DNA of 64,000 bases, from the NCBI RefSeq assembly GCF_039523755.1, contig NZ_BAAAFX010000014.1, positions 62,001 to 126,000 of the forward strand, in the 5' to 3' direction. The DNA comes from Tatumella terrea (lineage in GTDB: Bacteria; Pseudomonadota; Gammaproteobacteria; Enterobacterales; Enterobacteriaceae). Each line of letters opens with the position of its first letter. Positions within the stretch are counted from its first letter, which is position 1. The position numbers and the translations under genes were made by a program. Below the pieces are notes generated by a model that ran no database searches, was not told the DNA's origin, and saw nothing but the letters and a program-made list of their open reading frames with translations. This document shows positions 54,255 through 63,814 of the stretch, piece after piece.

Positions 54255-55691
54255 TTACTCGCCGGCCACCCAGTGCGGCAGACGCAACATAATTTCCAGC
54301 CCGCCCAGACGGCGATTTTCTGCCCTGACCTCACCATGATGGGCCAGGATAATTTTACGTACAATCGCCAGTCCGAGACCGTAGCCTTTTCCGGATTGTG
54401 CCGACTGTACACGGACGAACGGGTCAAAGATGCTGGAGAGTTTATCCTGTTCCACCCCCGGCCCCTGGTCCCTGATATACAGCGTCAGCCATTCCGGTGC
54501 GGAAGATAACTGAATATCAATACACTGTCCTGCGGTGGAAAAACGCAATGCATTTCTCAGCACATTCTCAATACACCGGCGGATCATCTCTGCGTTCCCC
54601 TGCACCATATGATCAGCCCGGGTGTCATAACTGACATCGATTTTCACCTGCGGGATCTGCGCTTCAAACCGGGCATCCGCAACCACCACTTCCAGCAGAC
54701 TGGTCAGATCAAAATATTGATCAACGTCCGGCGAGTCATGCTCTGCCCGCGATAAGGTCAGCAATTCACCGATCATTTTATCGAGCTTATGCGCTTCGTT
54801 ATCGATCCTTTCCAGTGAATCTTCGACATTTTTCGGCGTCTGGCGGGCCAGTGCCGTTGCCAGTTGCAGCCTCGCCAGCGGTGTCCGCAACTCATGAGAG
54901 ATATCGTGCAGCAACTCCTCTCTGGCTTTTACCAGAACATCCAGTCGCTCCACCATTGCATCAAAGTCACGCGCAACCGTCGAGAGTTCATCATGGCGCC
55001 GCTGCATTTTGTGATACAGCCTGACCGACAGATCACCGGTAGAAACCTGTCTGAACCCTTCACGGAACTGCAGCATCGGGCGGGTCAGGTTCCATGCCAG
55101 TAACAGGCTCATCATCAGTCCCATAGGAACAAACATGATCACCATTGGCATCGGAATGTGCAGGAACCGCTGGATGATCGAATGGTCGTAGGATTCCTGA
55201 TGCCGGAAAGCACGGAGATTGAACCAGAGGTCATATACCACCCCTCGTGGTCCGGTCACCTGACGATAAATGTGTCCGGAGGACATATAAAGGGGTGAAG
55301 AGACCGTTTGCGAATCACTGCCAGGACGAGGTATCAGTGGCGGCGGCAGTCCCGGCGGCTCACCGGCCGACCGGCTTTTCGCCGGCATATCGGTAAGATT
55401 CAGTAACCGCGGGGGTTGTTGCGGGCTGATGCTGACCGTGAAGACCTGCTTCATATTCTCCGGCCACCCGGCAGTGAGGGTAGCAATCCCTTCCGGTCCG
55501 GCCGTCCTGAGCGTCGAAACCGCCGATTCCAGTTGCAGGTTCAGCATCCGCCGGGCTTCTTTCTGGCTCGGCGGTTCAAAGTTACCGAACATGCTGAATC
55601 CCAGCCACAGGAACTGACTGATAATCAGAAACACCAGCCAGAACAGCAGCAGCATTTTCCAGAACAACCGTCCCGGGTAACCGGTTTTCAT
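54255..55691 (-). CDS. CpxA-like sensor histidine kinase
   Basis: A 478-residue inner-membrane kinase. Helix 1 is near 10-31, a periplasmic domain of about 130 residues (Pro-rich near 105-120) follows, then helix 2 near 165-185 and a HAMP linker. The dimerisation box LLHDISHELRTPLARLQL has the phospho-His near residue 266, and HATPase boxes are NVLRNALRFS, DQGPGV and GYGLGLAIV. The kinase core most resembles CpxA, while the periplasmic part differs from E. coli CpxA. It is coupled to the upstream regulator gene by ATGA. The signal is unknown. Confidence 0.88.
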   Translation of the reverse strand: MKTGYPGRLFWKMLLLFWLVFLIISQFLWLGFSMFGNFEPPSQKEARRMLNLQLESAVSTLRTAGPEGIATLTAGWPENMKQVFTVSISPQQPPRLLNLTDMPAKSRSAGEPPGLPPPLIPRPGSDSQTVSSPLYMSSGHIYRQVTGPRGVVYDLWFNLRAFRHQESYDHSIIQRFLHIPMPMVIMFVPMGLMMSLLLAWNLTRPMLQFREGFRQVSTGDLSVRLYHKMQRRHDELSTVARDFDAMVERLDVLVKAREELLHDISHELRTPLARLQLATALARQTPKNVEDSLERIDNEAHKLDKMIGELLTLSRAEHDSPDVDQYFDLTSLLEVVVADARFEAQIPQVKIDVSYDTRADHMVQGNAEMIRRCIENVLRNALRFSTAGQCIDIQLSSAPEWLTLYIRDQGPGVEQDKLSSIFDPFVRVQSAQSGKGYGLGLAIVRKIILAHHGEVRAENRRLGGLEIMLRLPHWVAGE

Positions 55692-56368
55692 CGTATCCGG
55701 TAACCGATGCTGCGGACAGTTTCGATGTTCACCTCGTCATCGGTCAGCTTACTCAGTTTCTGACGGATATTACTCACGTGGACATCGACACTGCGATCAT
55801 AGGCTTCACGCTGTCGTCCCAGCGCTTTCTCTGATAGCTCATCTTTCGAAACTACCCGGTCGCTGGCCGCCATCAGCAGTTCGAGCAGATTAAACTCCGA
55901 AGCGGTCAGATCAAAGTTTTCACCCCGCCAGGCGGAAGTACGGGTAGAGGAATTCAGCGTCAGCTCCCCACAGGTGAGTAACTCTTTTTTCTCCGGGACT
56001 ATCGGATGTTCGTCAATACGGCGCATCACCGAGCGTAACCGGGCCACCAGCTCACGGGGATAACAGGGTTTTGGCATATAATCATCCGCCCCCATCTCCA
56101 GACCGATAACCCGGTCAATATTATCGCCCTTCGCGGTCAGCATAATGACCGGTAATCGTCCCTGCTGACGGATCTGCCGCAGGACATCAATGCCGCTCAT
56201 ATCGGGTAACATAATATCCAGAATTACCGCATTGAACTGACCCGAAGCCGCCTGACTGATGGCCTCTTTGCCGGTCATCACCAGCACAGTCGCAAAGCCT
56301 TCACCTTCCAGATACTGACTCAGCATGGTGCCCAGCTCGTGATCATCATCAACCAGTAATATTTTCAT
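55688..56368 (-). CDS. CpxR-like response regulator
   Basis: A 226-residue OmpR-family regulator: receiver domain with DDD at 7-9, phospho-Asp51 in AVILDIMLPDMSG and the LTAKGDNIDRVIGLEMGADDYMPKP block; then a winged-helix effector domain (LTASEFNLLELLMAASDRVVSKDEL to the end). It most resembles CpxR but is probably a paralogue. Context beside arn suggests, without proof, that it may control envelope or LPS modification genes. Confidence 0.89.
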   Translation of the reverse strand: MKILLVDDDHELGTMLSQYLEGEGFATVLVMTGKEAISQAASGQFNAVILDIMLPDMSGIDVLRQIRQQGRLPVIMLTAKGDNIDRVIGLEMGADDYMPKPCYPRELVARLRSVMRRIDEHPIVPEKKELLTCGELTLNSSTRTSAWRGENFDLTASEFNLLELLMAASDRVVSKDELSEKALGRQREAYDRSVDVHVSNIRQKLSKLTDDEVNIETVRSIGYRIR

Positions 56369-56480
56369 GTCACACTCTCTGTCTCTGTATTCGTCGTATT
56401 CTGACCGGTTATTCCGCCGCTGACCGCAGGATTTACGCTATCCTTACCATTTTCCGCCGCAAAACCCGCGGCGTCTCTGC

Positions 56481-57371
56481 TCAGGAGAGTTCATAGATTC
56501 CGGTAGAAAGATAACGATCACCGCGATCGCAAATTATCGCCACTACCTTCGCCCCGGGGACATCTCCGGCAATTTTTAACGCCCCGGCCACTGCACCGCC
56601 GGAACTCATTCCGCAGAAAATACCCTCACGACGGGCCAGCTGGCGCATGGTCTCAGTGGCCAGTGCCTGTGACATATCGATTGTCCTGTCTATCCATTCC
56701 GCCCGGAAAATGCCCGGCCGGTAAGCCTCTGACCAGCGGCGGATCCCCGGGATTTGAGAATCTTCTTCCGGTTGTAATCCTATCACCTGCACCGCAGGAT
56801 CCTGTTGTTTGAGGTAGCGTCCGACTCCGGTGATCGTCCCGGTCGTTCCCATACTGGACACAAAGTGCGTCAGTCTTCCCGCGGTTTGTTGCCAGATTTC
56901 GGGACCGGTGGTGCGGTAATGCGCCAGAGGGTTATCCGGATTATTAAACTGATCCAGCACCTTACCTTCGCCGTTGGCCGCCATCTGCATCGCCAGATCA
57001 CGGGCGCCTTCAATTCCCCCCTGTTCACGGCTGACCAGGACCAGCGTTGCACCGTAAGCCTTCATTGCCGCCTGACGCTCGAGGCTCATATTATCCGGCA
57101 TCAGTAAAACCATCCGGTAACCTTTCATCGCCGCAATCATCGCCAGAGCAATCCCGGTATTACCGCTGGTGGCCTCGATAAGCGTATCACCGGGGGAGAT
57201 CTCCTGACGGAGCTCAGCCTGATGGATCATCGAATAGGCCGCCCGGTCTTTGACCGAGCCGGCAGGATTATTTCCTTCAAGCTTCACCCAGACCTCACTG
57301 CCATTATCTGGCACCAGGCGCTGTAAGCGAATCAGGGGAGTATTACCGATAGTGCTTTCCAGAGTTATCAC
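56481..57371 (-). CDS. cysM: Cysteine synthase B (O-acetylserine sulfhydrylase B)
   Basis: PLP enzyme of 296 residues that makes cysteine from O-acetylserine and sulfide, and S-sulfocysteine from thiosulfate. The PLP Lys41 is in NNPAGSVKDRAA; EATSGNTGIALAMIAA and SMGTTGTITGVGRYL follow. It is downstream of the sulfate/thiosulfate importer genes, as in E. coli, but a hairpin lies between. Confidence 0.97.
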   Translation of the reverse strand: MITLESTIGNTPLIRLQRLVPDNGSEVWVKLEGNNPAGSVKDRAAYSMIHQAELRQEISPGDTLIEATSGNTGIALAMIAAMKGYRMVLLMPDNMSLERQAAMKAYGATLVLVSREQGGIEGARDLAMQMAANGEGKVLDQFNNPDNPLAHYRTTGPEIWQQTAGRLTHFVSSMGTTGTITGVGRYLKQQDPAVQVIGLQPEEDSQIPGIRRWSEAYRPGIFRAEWIDRTIDMSQALATETMRQLARREGIFCGMSSGGAVAGALKIAGDVPGAKVVAIICDRGDRYLSTGIYELS

Positions 57372-57396
57372 AGCGTGTTACCTGCACAGAGAAACG

Positions 57397-57432
57397 AAAA
57401 CAGCCTGGTCGCGATGAGCGCCAGGCTGTTTT
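57397..57432 (-). terminator. Terminator-like hairpin between cysA and cysM
   Basis: AAAACAGCCTGG (57397-57408) and CCAGGCTGTTTT (57421-57432) form a perfect 12-bp stem with a 12-base loop and a T4 run. It may end or attenuate the importer operon before cysM. Confidence 0.8.
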
Positions 57433-57453
57433 ACAGACAATGAATTGAAAATA

Positions 57454-58542
57454 TCAGGCGCTTTTCGCAAAGGCAATAGGTTGTAACCTCTGCTCTCCCT
57501 GATAGACACGCGCATTCTGAACACCGATATACAGTGTCTGACCGCGCACCGGAGGCGCAGAGGTGGCTTCACTCACCAGAGTCAGCAGTTCGCCTGTCCA
57601 GCCCAGCGGTTCGGCAATGATTTGCCAGTAATGGCCGCGCGGGCTGACTTCCAGGATCTTAACGGCCAGTGGCGTAACGTCAGAATACTCATGGCGGATT
57701 GCCGCTTCCCAGGGACGGAGAAACAGAGCCACATCGCCTTCAATACCGGTCACGCCATTCAGTGGCCAGGACTGCCCGGCGACCTGCAATACTCCCCCCG
57801 TGACATGGCCATCAAAGCGGTTCACTTCACCGAGGAATTCAAGCACAAACCGGGATTCAGGATGCTGCCACACCTGCTCCGGCGTCCCGGTCTGTTCAAT
57901 ATTCCCCTGGCTCATCACCACAATCCGATCCGCCACTTCCATCGCCTCTTCCTGATCATGGGTCACAAATACGCTGGTGAACTGTAACTCTTCATGTAAC
58001 TGACGCAACCAGCGACGCAACTCTTTGCGCACCCGGGCATCCAGGGCACCGAAGGGTTCATCCAGTAACAGAATCTGCGGATCGACCGCCAGCGCGCGGG
58101 CCAGTGCAACACGCTGTTTCTGGCCCCCGGACAGCTGGGCCGGATAGCGGTTGGCCAGATGCGAGAGCTGCACCATTTCCAGCAACTTGCTGACTTTTTT
58201 CCGGATGTCGGCCGCCGAAGGGCGCTCGCGGCGGGGTAATACGGTCAGCCCGAACGCAATATTGTCAGAGACCGTCATATGCCGGAACAGCGCATAGTGC
58301 TGAAACATAAACCCCACATGACGATCCCGCGCATGCAGGTGACTCACATCGCGGCCGTGAAACGAAATGGCTCCGCTATTCTGGTGCTCCAGGCCTGCAA
58401 TAATACGTAACAGCGTCGTCTTACCGGACCCGGACGGCCCCAGCAGCGCCACCATTTCACCGGAGGCAATATCCAGCGACACATCGTTCAGTACCGATGT
58501 TTTGCCAAAAGATTTATTAATCTTCTCAATATTAATGCTCAT
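57454..58542 (-). CDS. cysA: CysA, sulfate/thiosulfate ABC transporter ATPase
   Basis: A 362-residue ATPase. Walker A GPSGSGKTTLLR, signature LSGGQKQRVALARAL, Walker B ILLLDEPFGALD, and the switch His in VFVTHDQEEAMEVADR. A C-terminal TOBE-type domain follows from about 240. Its start overlaps the end of cysW by 11 bp. Confidence 0.96.
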   Translation of the reverse strand: MSINIEKINKSFGKTSVLNDVSLDIASGEMVALLGPSGSGKTTLLRIIAGLEHQNSGAISFHGRDVSHLHARDRHVGFMFQHYALFRHMTVSDNIAFGLTVLPRRERPSAADIRKKVSKLLEMVQLSHLANRYPAQLSGGQKQRVALARALAVDPQILLLDEPFGALDARVRKELRRWLRQLHEELQFTSVFVTHDQEEAMEVADRIVVMSQGNIEQTGTPEQVWQHPESRFVLEFLGEVNRFDGHVTGGVLQVAGQSWPLNGVTGIEGDVALFLRPWEAAIRHEYSDVTPLAVKILEVSPRGHYWQIIAEPLGWTGELLTLVSEATSAPPVRGQTLYIGVQNARVYQGEQRLQPIAFAKSA

Positions 58543-59407
58543 AATTGTCGTCCTGTTGCTGGCGCCGGTGCTGACGTTCCAGTCGCCATTGCAGTGCGCT
58601 TTTCAGAAAAAGTGTAACGATAGCCATTAATGCCAGTAACGCGGCCGCCGTGAAGGCACCCACGGTATTGTAATCCTGATGGAGTAATTCCACCTGCAGA
58701 GGCAGAGTATAGGTTTCACCCCGTATCGAGCCGGAAACCACCGACACGGCGCCGAATTCCCCCAAAGCGCGGGCATTGGTCAGCACCAGACCATACAGCA
58801 GCGCCCAGCGGATATTCGGTAACGTTACCCGGAAGAACATCTGCCAGCCATTCGCGCCCAGTAAGACTGCGGCTTCATCTTCCTGATTCCCCTGGCTTAA
58901 CATGACGGGGACCAGCTCACGGATAACAAACGGACAACTGATAAAGATACTGACCAGCACCATGCCGGGCCATGCAAACATGATCTGAATATTATGGGCA
59001 TCCAGCCAGTGTCCTGCGGGGCCATTAATCCCCCAGAACAGCAGATACAACAGCCCCACCACGACCGGCGACATGGCAAACGGAATGTCATACAACGTCA
59101 GTAGTAGCTGACGGCCCGGGAAATTAAAGCGGCTCACCAGCCAGGCCAGTAACGTCCCGAACACCAGATTTACCGGCACGGTGATCAGTGCAATCATCAC
59201 GGAAAGCCAGATAGCGTGCAGCATATCCGGGTCCGACAGATTATGCAGTGAAGCCAGAATACCTTTTCCCAGCGCCTCCCAGAAAATGGAGATCAGCGGG
59301 ATCACCAGGATCAGCACAGACAACAGCACACCCGCGGTGATCAGCAGATATTTCCCCCACGGGAGGGACTTTTTAAAGGCGACAGGCCCTGTGGTGACAT
59401 CACGCAT
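58532..59407 (-). CDS. cysW: CysW, sulfate/thiosulfate permease
   Basis: A 291-residue inner-membrane permease with about six helices. The EAA loop EDEAAVLLGANGWQMFFRVTLPNI docks the ATPase. It overlaps cysT (TGATG) and cysA at its ends. Confidence 0.95.
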   Translation of the reverse strand: MRDVTTGPVAFKKSLPWGKYLLITAGVLLSVLILVIPLISIFWEALGKGILASLHNLSDPDMLHAIWLSVMIALITVPVNLVFGTLLAWLVSRFNFPGRQLLLTLYDIPFAMSPVVVGLLYLLFWGINGPAGHWLDAHNIQIMFAWPGMVLVSIFISCPFVIRELVPVMLSQGNQEDEAAVLLGANGWQMFFRVTLPNIRWALLYGLVLTNARALGEFGAVSVVSGSIRGETYTLPLQVELLHQDYNTVGAFTAAALLALMAIVTLFLKSALQWRLERQHRRQQQDDNYEH

Positions 59408-60240
59408 CAGTGACCTCCGATACGACGGCCATAACGGCTCTGCAACACGTTAATGGCAAAAAGTAACAGTAAAGAGGCCGCCATAATGACGGAGGCAATC
59501 GCGCTGGACGCCGGGAAGTCAAACTCCTGCTGACGGATAAAAATCATCAGCGAAATGACTTCGGTTTTCCAGGCGATATTCCCGGCGATAAAGATCACTG
59601 CGCCGAACTCTCCCAGGCTGCGGGTAAAAGAGAGCGCAGTGCCTGCCATCAGAGCCGGTGCCACCTCCGGCAGGATCACCCGTAAAAACGTCTGCCAGGG
59701 CCTCGCCCCCAGTGTTTCAGCCGCTTCCTCATATTCCGGCCCAAGCTCTTCCAGTACGGGCTGCACCGTGCGGATAACAAACGGCAGGCTGGTGAAGGCC
59801 ATCGCCACAGAAATCCCAAGCCAGGTATAGGCGACTTTGATGCCATGCTCAGCCAGCCAGTGACCGTACCAGCCGGACGGAGCCAGTAACCCCGCCAGGG
59901 TCAGGCCTGCCACCGCCGTGGGTAATGCGAAAGGCAGATCCATCAGACCATCCAGAAACGTTCTGCCGGGAAACCGATAGCGGGTTAAAACCCAGGCCAT
60001 CAGCATGCCAAAAAAAGCATTGAATATCGCTGCCACGGCCGCCGACTGCAGTGTCACTTTATAAGCCACCACCAGCTCCGGGTCGGTGATCACATGCCAG
60101 TACTCTGACCAGGTCATTTTTGATAACTGAATGAGTAAAGCACTCATCGGTAATAACAGGATCAGACAGGTAAAAAACAAGCTGGTCCCTAAACTTAATC
60201 CAAATCCCGGTAATACCCGCTTTTGACGCTTTAGTATCAT
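59407..60240 (-). CDS. cysT: CysT (CysU), sulfate/thiosulfate permease
   Basis: A 277-residue permease partner of CysW, with six helices and the EAA loop EYEEAAETLGARPWQTFLRVILPEV. The start overlaps the cysP stop (TAATG). Confidence 0.95.
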   Translation of the reverse strand: MILKRQKRVLPGFGLSLGTSLFFTCLILLLPMSALLIQLSKMTWSEYWHVITDPELVVAYKVTLQSAAVAAIFNAFFGMLMAWVLTRYRFPGRTFLDGLMDLPFALPTAVAGLTLAGLLAPSGWYGHWLAEHGIKVAYTWLGISVAMAFTSLPFVIRTVQPVLEELGPEYEEAAETLGARPWQTFLRVILPEVAPALMAGTALSFTRSLGEFGAVIFIAGNIAWKTEVISLMIFIRQQEFDFPASSAIASVIMAASLLLLFAINVLQSRYGRRIGGH

Positions 60241-61253
60241 TACTTATGTCCTGCTGACTGCAATTGATCAAACTCTCCGCCGGTAGCGAATTGTGTTTTC
60301 ATCACCTGCTCCCAGCCACCAAACTGATCCTCAACACGAAACAGGGTGACATCAGGGAAACGGGCTTTATTCTGCGACATTAACTGCGGGTTATGGACCC
60401 GGTAGTAAAATCCGGTCAGGACTTTCTGAGCCGCCGGACTGTACAGAAAATTGAGATACGCCTTTGCGGCCGCGGTATTCCCCTGCTCAGACACATTTTT
60501 ATCGATCCAGGTCACGGGAAACTCCGCCAGAATATTGGTCCGTGGCACAATCACTTCATAACCGGCGTCCGGGTATTGCTGACGAATAGTATTGATTTCG
60601 GATTCAAAACTTATCAGCACATCCCCGATGCCATGCCCGGCAAAGGTGGTGGTGGCACCGCGTCCGCCGGTATCCAGGACCGCCACATTACCGATAAACC
60701 GGGTCATAAACGCCCGGGTCTTCGCCGGATCGTTACCGTCTGCTTTTTCGGCCGCCCCGAGAGCAGCCAGCCAGGTGTAGCGCCCGTTACCGGAGGTTTT
60801 AGGATTCGGGAAGATAAGACTCACCCCGGGCTTCGTTAAATCCGCCCAGCTGTGAATATGTTTCGGGTTCCCTTTGCGGACTAAAAAAGCCATGGTGGAG
60901 TAGAAAGGCGAGCTGCTATCCGGCAAACGCTGTTGCCAGTCCGCCGGGATCAGATGGCCCTTATCATGCAGGATCTGCACATCGGGGACCTGATTATAGG
61001 TCACGACATCCGCACGTAATCCCTGCAGGATTGCCAGCGCCTGGCGGGAAGAGCCACCATGTGACTGACGAATCGTCAGAGGGTCATCCGGATGAGCCTG
61101 ATCCCACTGTTTTTCAAACAACGGGTTCAGGGCGCTGAATAACTCCCGGGAGACATCATAGGAACTGTTCAGCAGAGTCGTCGCCTGAACCGTACTGACG
61201 AAGGCCAGCGACAACAACGCTGCACCTGTCCATTTTTTTCCTGAGAGATTCAT
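60240..61253 (-). CDS. cysP: CysP, periplasmic thiosulfate/sulfate-binding protein
   Basis: A 337-residue protein with a Sec signal peptide (MNLSGKKWTGAALLSLAFVSTVQA) that delivers thiosulfate or sulfate to CysTWA. Binding-protein landmarks: LLNSSYDVSRELF, QSHGGSSRQA (anion-binding Ser/Gly), FPNPKTSGNGRYTWLAALGAA and the C-terminal FPDVTLFRVEDQFGGW. The FxNPKTSG block is shared with Sbp. It is the first gene of cysPTWA, expected to be activated by CysB. Confidence 0.95.
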   Translation of the reverse strand: MNLSGKKWTGAALLSLAFVSTVQATTLLNSSYDVSRELFSALNPLFEKQWDQAHPDDPLTIRQSHGGSSRQALAILQGLRADVVTYNQVPDVQILHDKGHLIPADWQQRLPDSSSPFYSTMAFLVRKGNPKHIHSWADLTKPGVSLIFPNPKTSGNGRYTWLAALGAAEKADGNDPAKTRAFMTRFIGNVAVLDTGGRGATTTFAGHGIGDVLISFESEINTIRQQYPDAGYEVIVPRTNILAEFPVTWIDKNVSEQGNTAAAKAYLNFLYSPAAQKVLTGFYYRVHNPQLMSQNKARFPDVTLFRVEDQFGGWEQVMKTQFATGGEFDQLQSAGHK

Positions 61254-61622
61254 TAACTTACCCCTGAGTACCCACGCGACACCCGATAGCCGCAGTGAGT
61301 CAGTGTATTTATTTCTCAGGGGAAAGCTGTAGCAGTTTTATATACTTTTTATTGCTTTCAAAGTCTAAAATTGCATAAGGATTGCCGGAGGATGGCAAAC
61401 AGCGCAGAATGCGCCCCGCCCGCCCGGGCGCCTGTCAACCCCGACTGGCAGGGCTGAATGTCAGGTCAGCGGACCGGAGCCTGCCCCGGCACATCCGGCT
61501 GTACTGGCGGTGCTTACGATAAGGCCAGACGGTTTAGTGCCAGTCCGGAGATATGTGGCAGGCGAAGGCTGAGGCCAGCGATCGCCATGCATCAGCATAA
61601 GACCGCCACCTCGGCAGAGATA
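61254..61622. other. cysP upstream region and yfeX 3' flank
   Basis: The part next to cysP is AT-rich (61325-61375) and should hold the CysB-dependent promoter; I cannot fix the CysB site. The rest, GC-rich, lies beyond the yfeX stop. The frame beginning 61458 is antisense to yfeX and not credible. Confidence 0.55.
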
Positions 61623-62546
61623 TCAGAGTGCGTCCAGCTGGGACAGCGACGGGGCGTAATAATAGCTGCCGGTCACCGGTTTGGAAAAACGCAGTATGCC
61701 GTCAAACTTACCATCGGTCTCGCCGAACATACTGAGCAACTGCTGTTCAATATTGTGCAGTCGCGCGCAGTAGGCAATAAAATACAGCCCATGAACGCCA
61801 CTGACGCTGCCATAAGGCAGGCTCTGGCGTAAAATTTTCAGGCCTTTCCCCGCTTCTTTCAGATCCACGCGACTGACATGTGATGTGACAGGACGTTCAT
61901 CGGCAGGCAGTTCTTCGCTGGTCTCTTTGGTACGCCCGATAATGGCTTGCTGGCGGTCTACCGGTAATTTATTCCACTGCCCGAGATTGTGCTGCCAGCG
62001 CTGAGTGAAAACATAGCTGCCGCCTGCATCTTCGCCATCTTCGATAATGGCGACCTGGCGGCGGTCGTCCCCGTGCGGGTTCTCTGTACCATCCACAAAA
62101 CCACTGAGATCACGATCTTCGACCCAACGGAACCCCTGCGTTTCCTCGTTGTTCTCCAGCAGACCCGCAAAAATTTCACAGGCCATCAGACCGAGAGAAA
62201 AGTTAACATCGTGACGCAGGGAGTGGATATGGATCAGCAGATCACGCTGGGTGGCGGGTGCCATCCCTTTCCCGAGCGGGGTAAAGTCTTTCAGTTCCGG
62301 GGCAGAGGTGGCCGAGGGTTGCAGATCACGCCATAATCCCGGTCCGAAGGCAATCACCGAACTGAGTTGCGCATCAGGAAACTTTTGCTGTAATTCATGC
62401 TGCCGGGCGAGAAATTGCCGGATTTTAGGCCCTGCTTGCGTCAGGTCTCCGCGGACGCCGGCTTCAAGCCAGATAGCCGCACGGCAATGTTCCGGCAAAA
62501 TGCCGCTCTGAAAATGTGTCACGTTATGCTCTCCGGTATCACTCAA
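61623..62546 (-). CDS. yfeX: YfeX, DyP-type haem peroxidase
   Basis: A cytosolic dye-decolorising peroxidase of 307 residues. It has the DyP motif GFVDGTENP with the distal Asp, and ETSHVSRVDLKE, RQSLPYGSVSGVHGLYFIAYCA. Homologues start near QSGILPEHCRAAIW, so the first 10 or so residues (MSDTGEHNVTHF) are a small extension. E. coli YfeX acts on porphyrinogens, and a role in releasing iron from haem has been proposed. It is downstream of yfeY as in E. coli. Confidence 0.95.
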   Translation of the reverse strand: MSDTGEHNVTHFQSGILPEHCRAAIWLEAGVRGDLTQAGPKIRQFLARQHELQQKFPDAQLSSVIAFGPGLWRDLQPSATSAPELKDFTPLGKGMAPATQRDLLIHIHSLRHDVNFSLGLMACEIFAGLLENNEETQGFRWVEDRDLSGFVDGTENPHGDDRRQVAIIEDGEDAGGSYVFTQRWQHNLGQWNKLPVDRQQAIIGRTKETSEELPADERPVTSHVSRVDLKEAGKGLKILRQSLPYGSVSGVHGLYFIAYCARLHNIEQQLLSMFGETDGKFDGILRFSKPVTGSYYYAPSLSQLDAL

Positions 62547-62640
62547 CAGGATATATTTCTGGTTTATGATACCGGAAAAACGAAATAATAACCTGTGACA
62601 GAACAGGGATATTCCCGGTCCCCCTGTTCTATGTCACCGG

Positions 62641-63252
62641 TTACTGTTGCCAGATAATTTTGGTCAGGGTCCAGTTTTTCAGCGTCTCATCGGCCGGCAT
62701 AATGCCTTCCGGCCCGTGCCCTTCCCCCTGATAGAGGTACTGGATATTTCCGGCCACCGGCGAACGGCACTGCACACTGTTACCGTTATCCGCTGACTGA
62801 CAGTGACCGAAAGCTTTACTGTAAAGCGCTGAGAACGGGCTGCCGATATGTACGCCATCTGCCGTCACGACGGACGGGTCAGTCACGGTAATCCGGGAAA
62901 TGGTACTTTGCCCCTGAATATCCAGCATGACCTGTCCCTGCTTCAGCGCCTGCCAGAAAGTGACAATATTTCCGTTTTCGGTGCGCATCCCCTGTCGCAA
63001 CTGATAGTCGCTGCCCAGTGCCTGATGGATCTCAGACTCATTCATTGGCGTCAGGCTATTAAGTCCGCCCACGCCCTGATCTGTCACTTTAACCGGACTG
63101 CTAAACCAGTGCCACGGGAGTGCCGATGACCAGGAATAGGTCAGCGGGTTCCACCAGTGGACGGTACTCTCCGTCGCTGTACTCTGGCCGGAACCGGCAC
63201 ATCCGCCAAGTAGCATGGCACTGGTCAGCAGCGCGGTTTTTAACAATTTCAT
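62641..63252 (-). CDS. yfeY: YfeY-like lipoprotein
   Basis: A 203-residue lipoprotein: MKLLKTALLTSAMLLGGC has a lipobox with Cys18. The mature part has WWNPLTYSWSSALPWHWFSSPVKVTDQGVGGL, and two further Cys near 150-163 could form a disulfide. E. coli YfeY belongs to the sigma-E regulon; I did not confirm a sigma-E promoter here. Function is unknown. It lies between yfeZ and yfeX. Confidence 0.9.
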   Translation of the reverse strand: MKLLKTALLTSAMLLGGCAGSGQSTATESTVHWWNPLTYSWSSALPWHWFSSPVKVTDQGVGGLNSLTPMNESEIHQALGSDYQLRQGMRTENGNIVTFWQALKQGQVMLDIQGQSTISRITVTDPSVVTADGVHIGSPFSALYSKAFGHCQSADNGNSVQCRSPVAGNIQYLYQGEGHGPEGIMPADETLKNWTLTKIIWQQ

Positions 63253-63315
63253 GGCAGTTTCTGTTCCTTACGCATTAAGCTAATGTCTGATTGGAGTCAT
63301 AAATCAGCAGAAAGT

Positions 63316-63771
63316 TTATTTGCCGGCCATATTCTCCGTCCGGAAGCAGTCGCGCAGGCGGCGATCAGCCAGCAGCCAGAGGGCCGATAGCAGATCAAAG
63401 ATCAGTAAAATCAACGGGACCGGTGATTGTTGCAATAACGTATAACTGAACTGCTGAAGTTGCCAGACGGCGGTGAATACAGCTGCGGCGACTAAGGCCC
63501 AGCGCCAGGCCGCCCACAGGCGGGGGAATTGCTGGCGGCGACCGGACAGTAAAAACGCCACCGCCGCCACCAGGCCAAACGCCAGCCCGGGATAGAACCC
63601 CTGTTGGTCAGGATAAAACAGCGTCAGGAGTGCATTGCCCTGTTGGCGGGACGCACCGGCGAATACCAGCACTATCCAGGTTCTCGCCTGTAAAATCAGG
63701 ACCAGCCAGAACATAAGAGGCAAGCGAAGCTGGCCTTTGCTGTCATAGTGATCAGGTGAATAATGAATCAA
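63316..63771 (-). CDS. yfeZ: YfeZ-like inner-membrane protein (DUF2919)
   Basis: A 151-residue protein with about four hydrophobic segments (near 18-35, 55-73, 88-105, 112-132). It starts MIHYSPDHYDSKGQLRLPLMFWLVLILQARTWIVLV, the DUF2919 signature style. Function is unknown. It lies between ypeA and yfeY as in E. coli. Confidence 0.87.
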   Translation of the reverse strand: MIHYSPDHYDSKGQLRLPLMFWLVLILQARTWIVLVFAGASRQQGNALLTLFYPDQQGFYPGLAFGLVAAVAFLLSGRRQQFPRLWAAWRWALVAAAVFTAVWQLQQFSYTLLQQSPVPLILLIFDLLSALWLLADRRLRDCFRTENMAGK

Positions 63772-63814
63772 TGGTAATCTGTGGCCTCACTCCGTGCCTG
63801 CGGGGACAGGCAGA

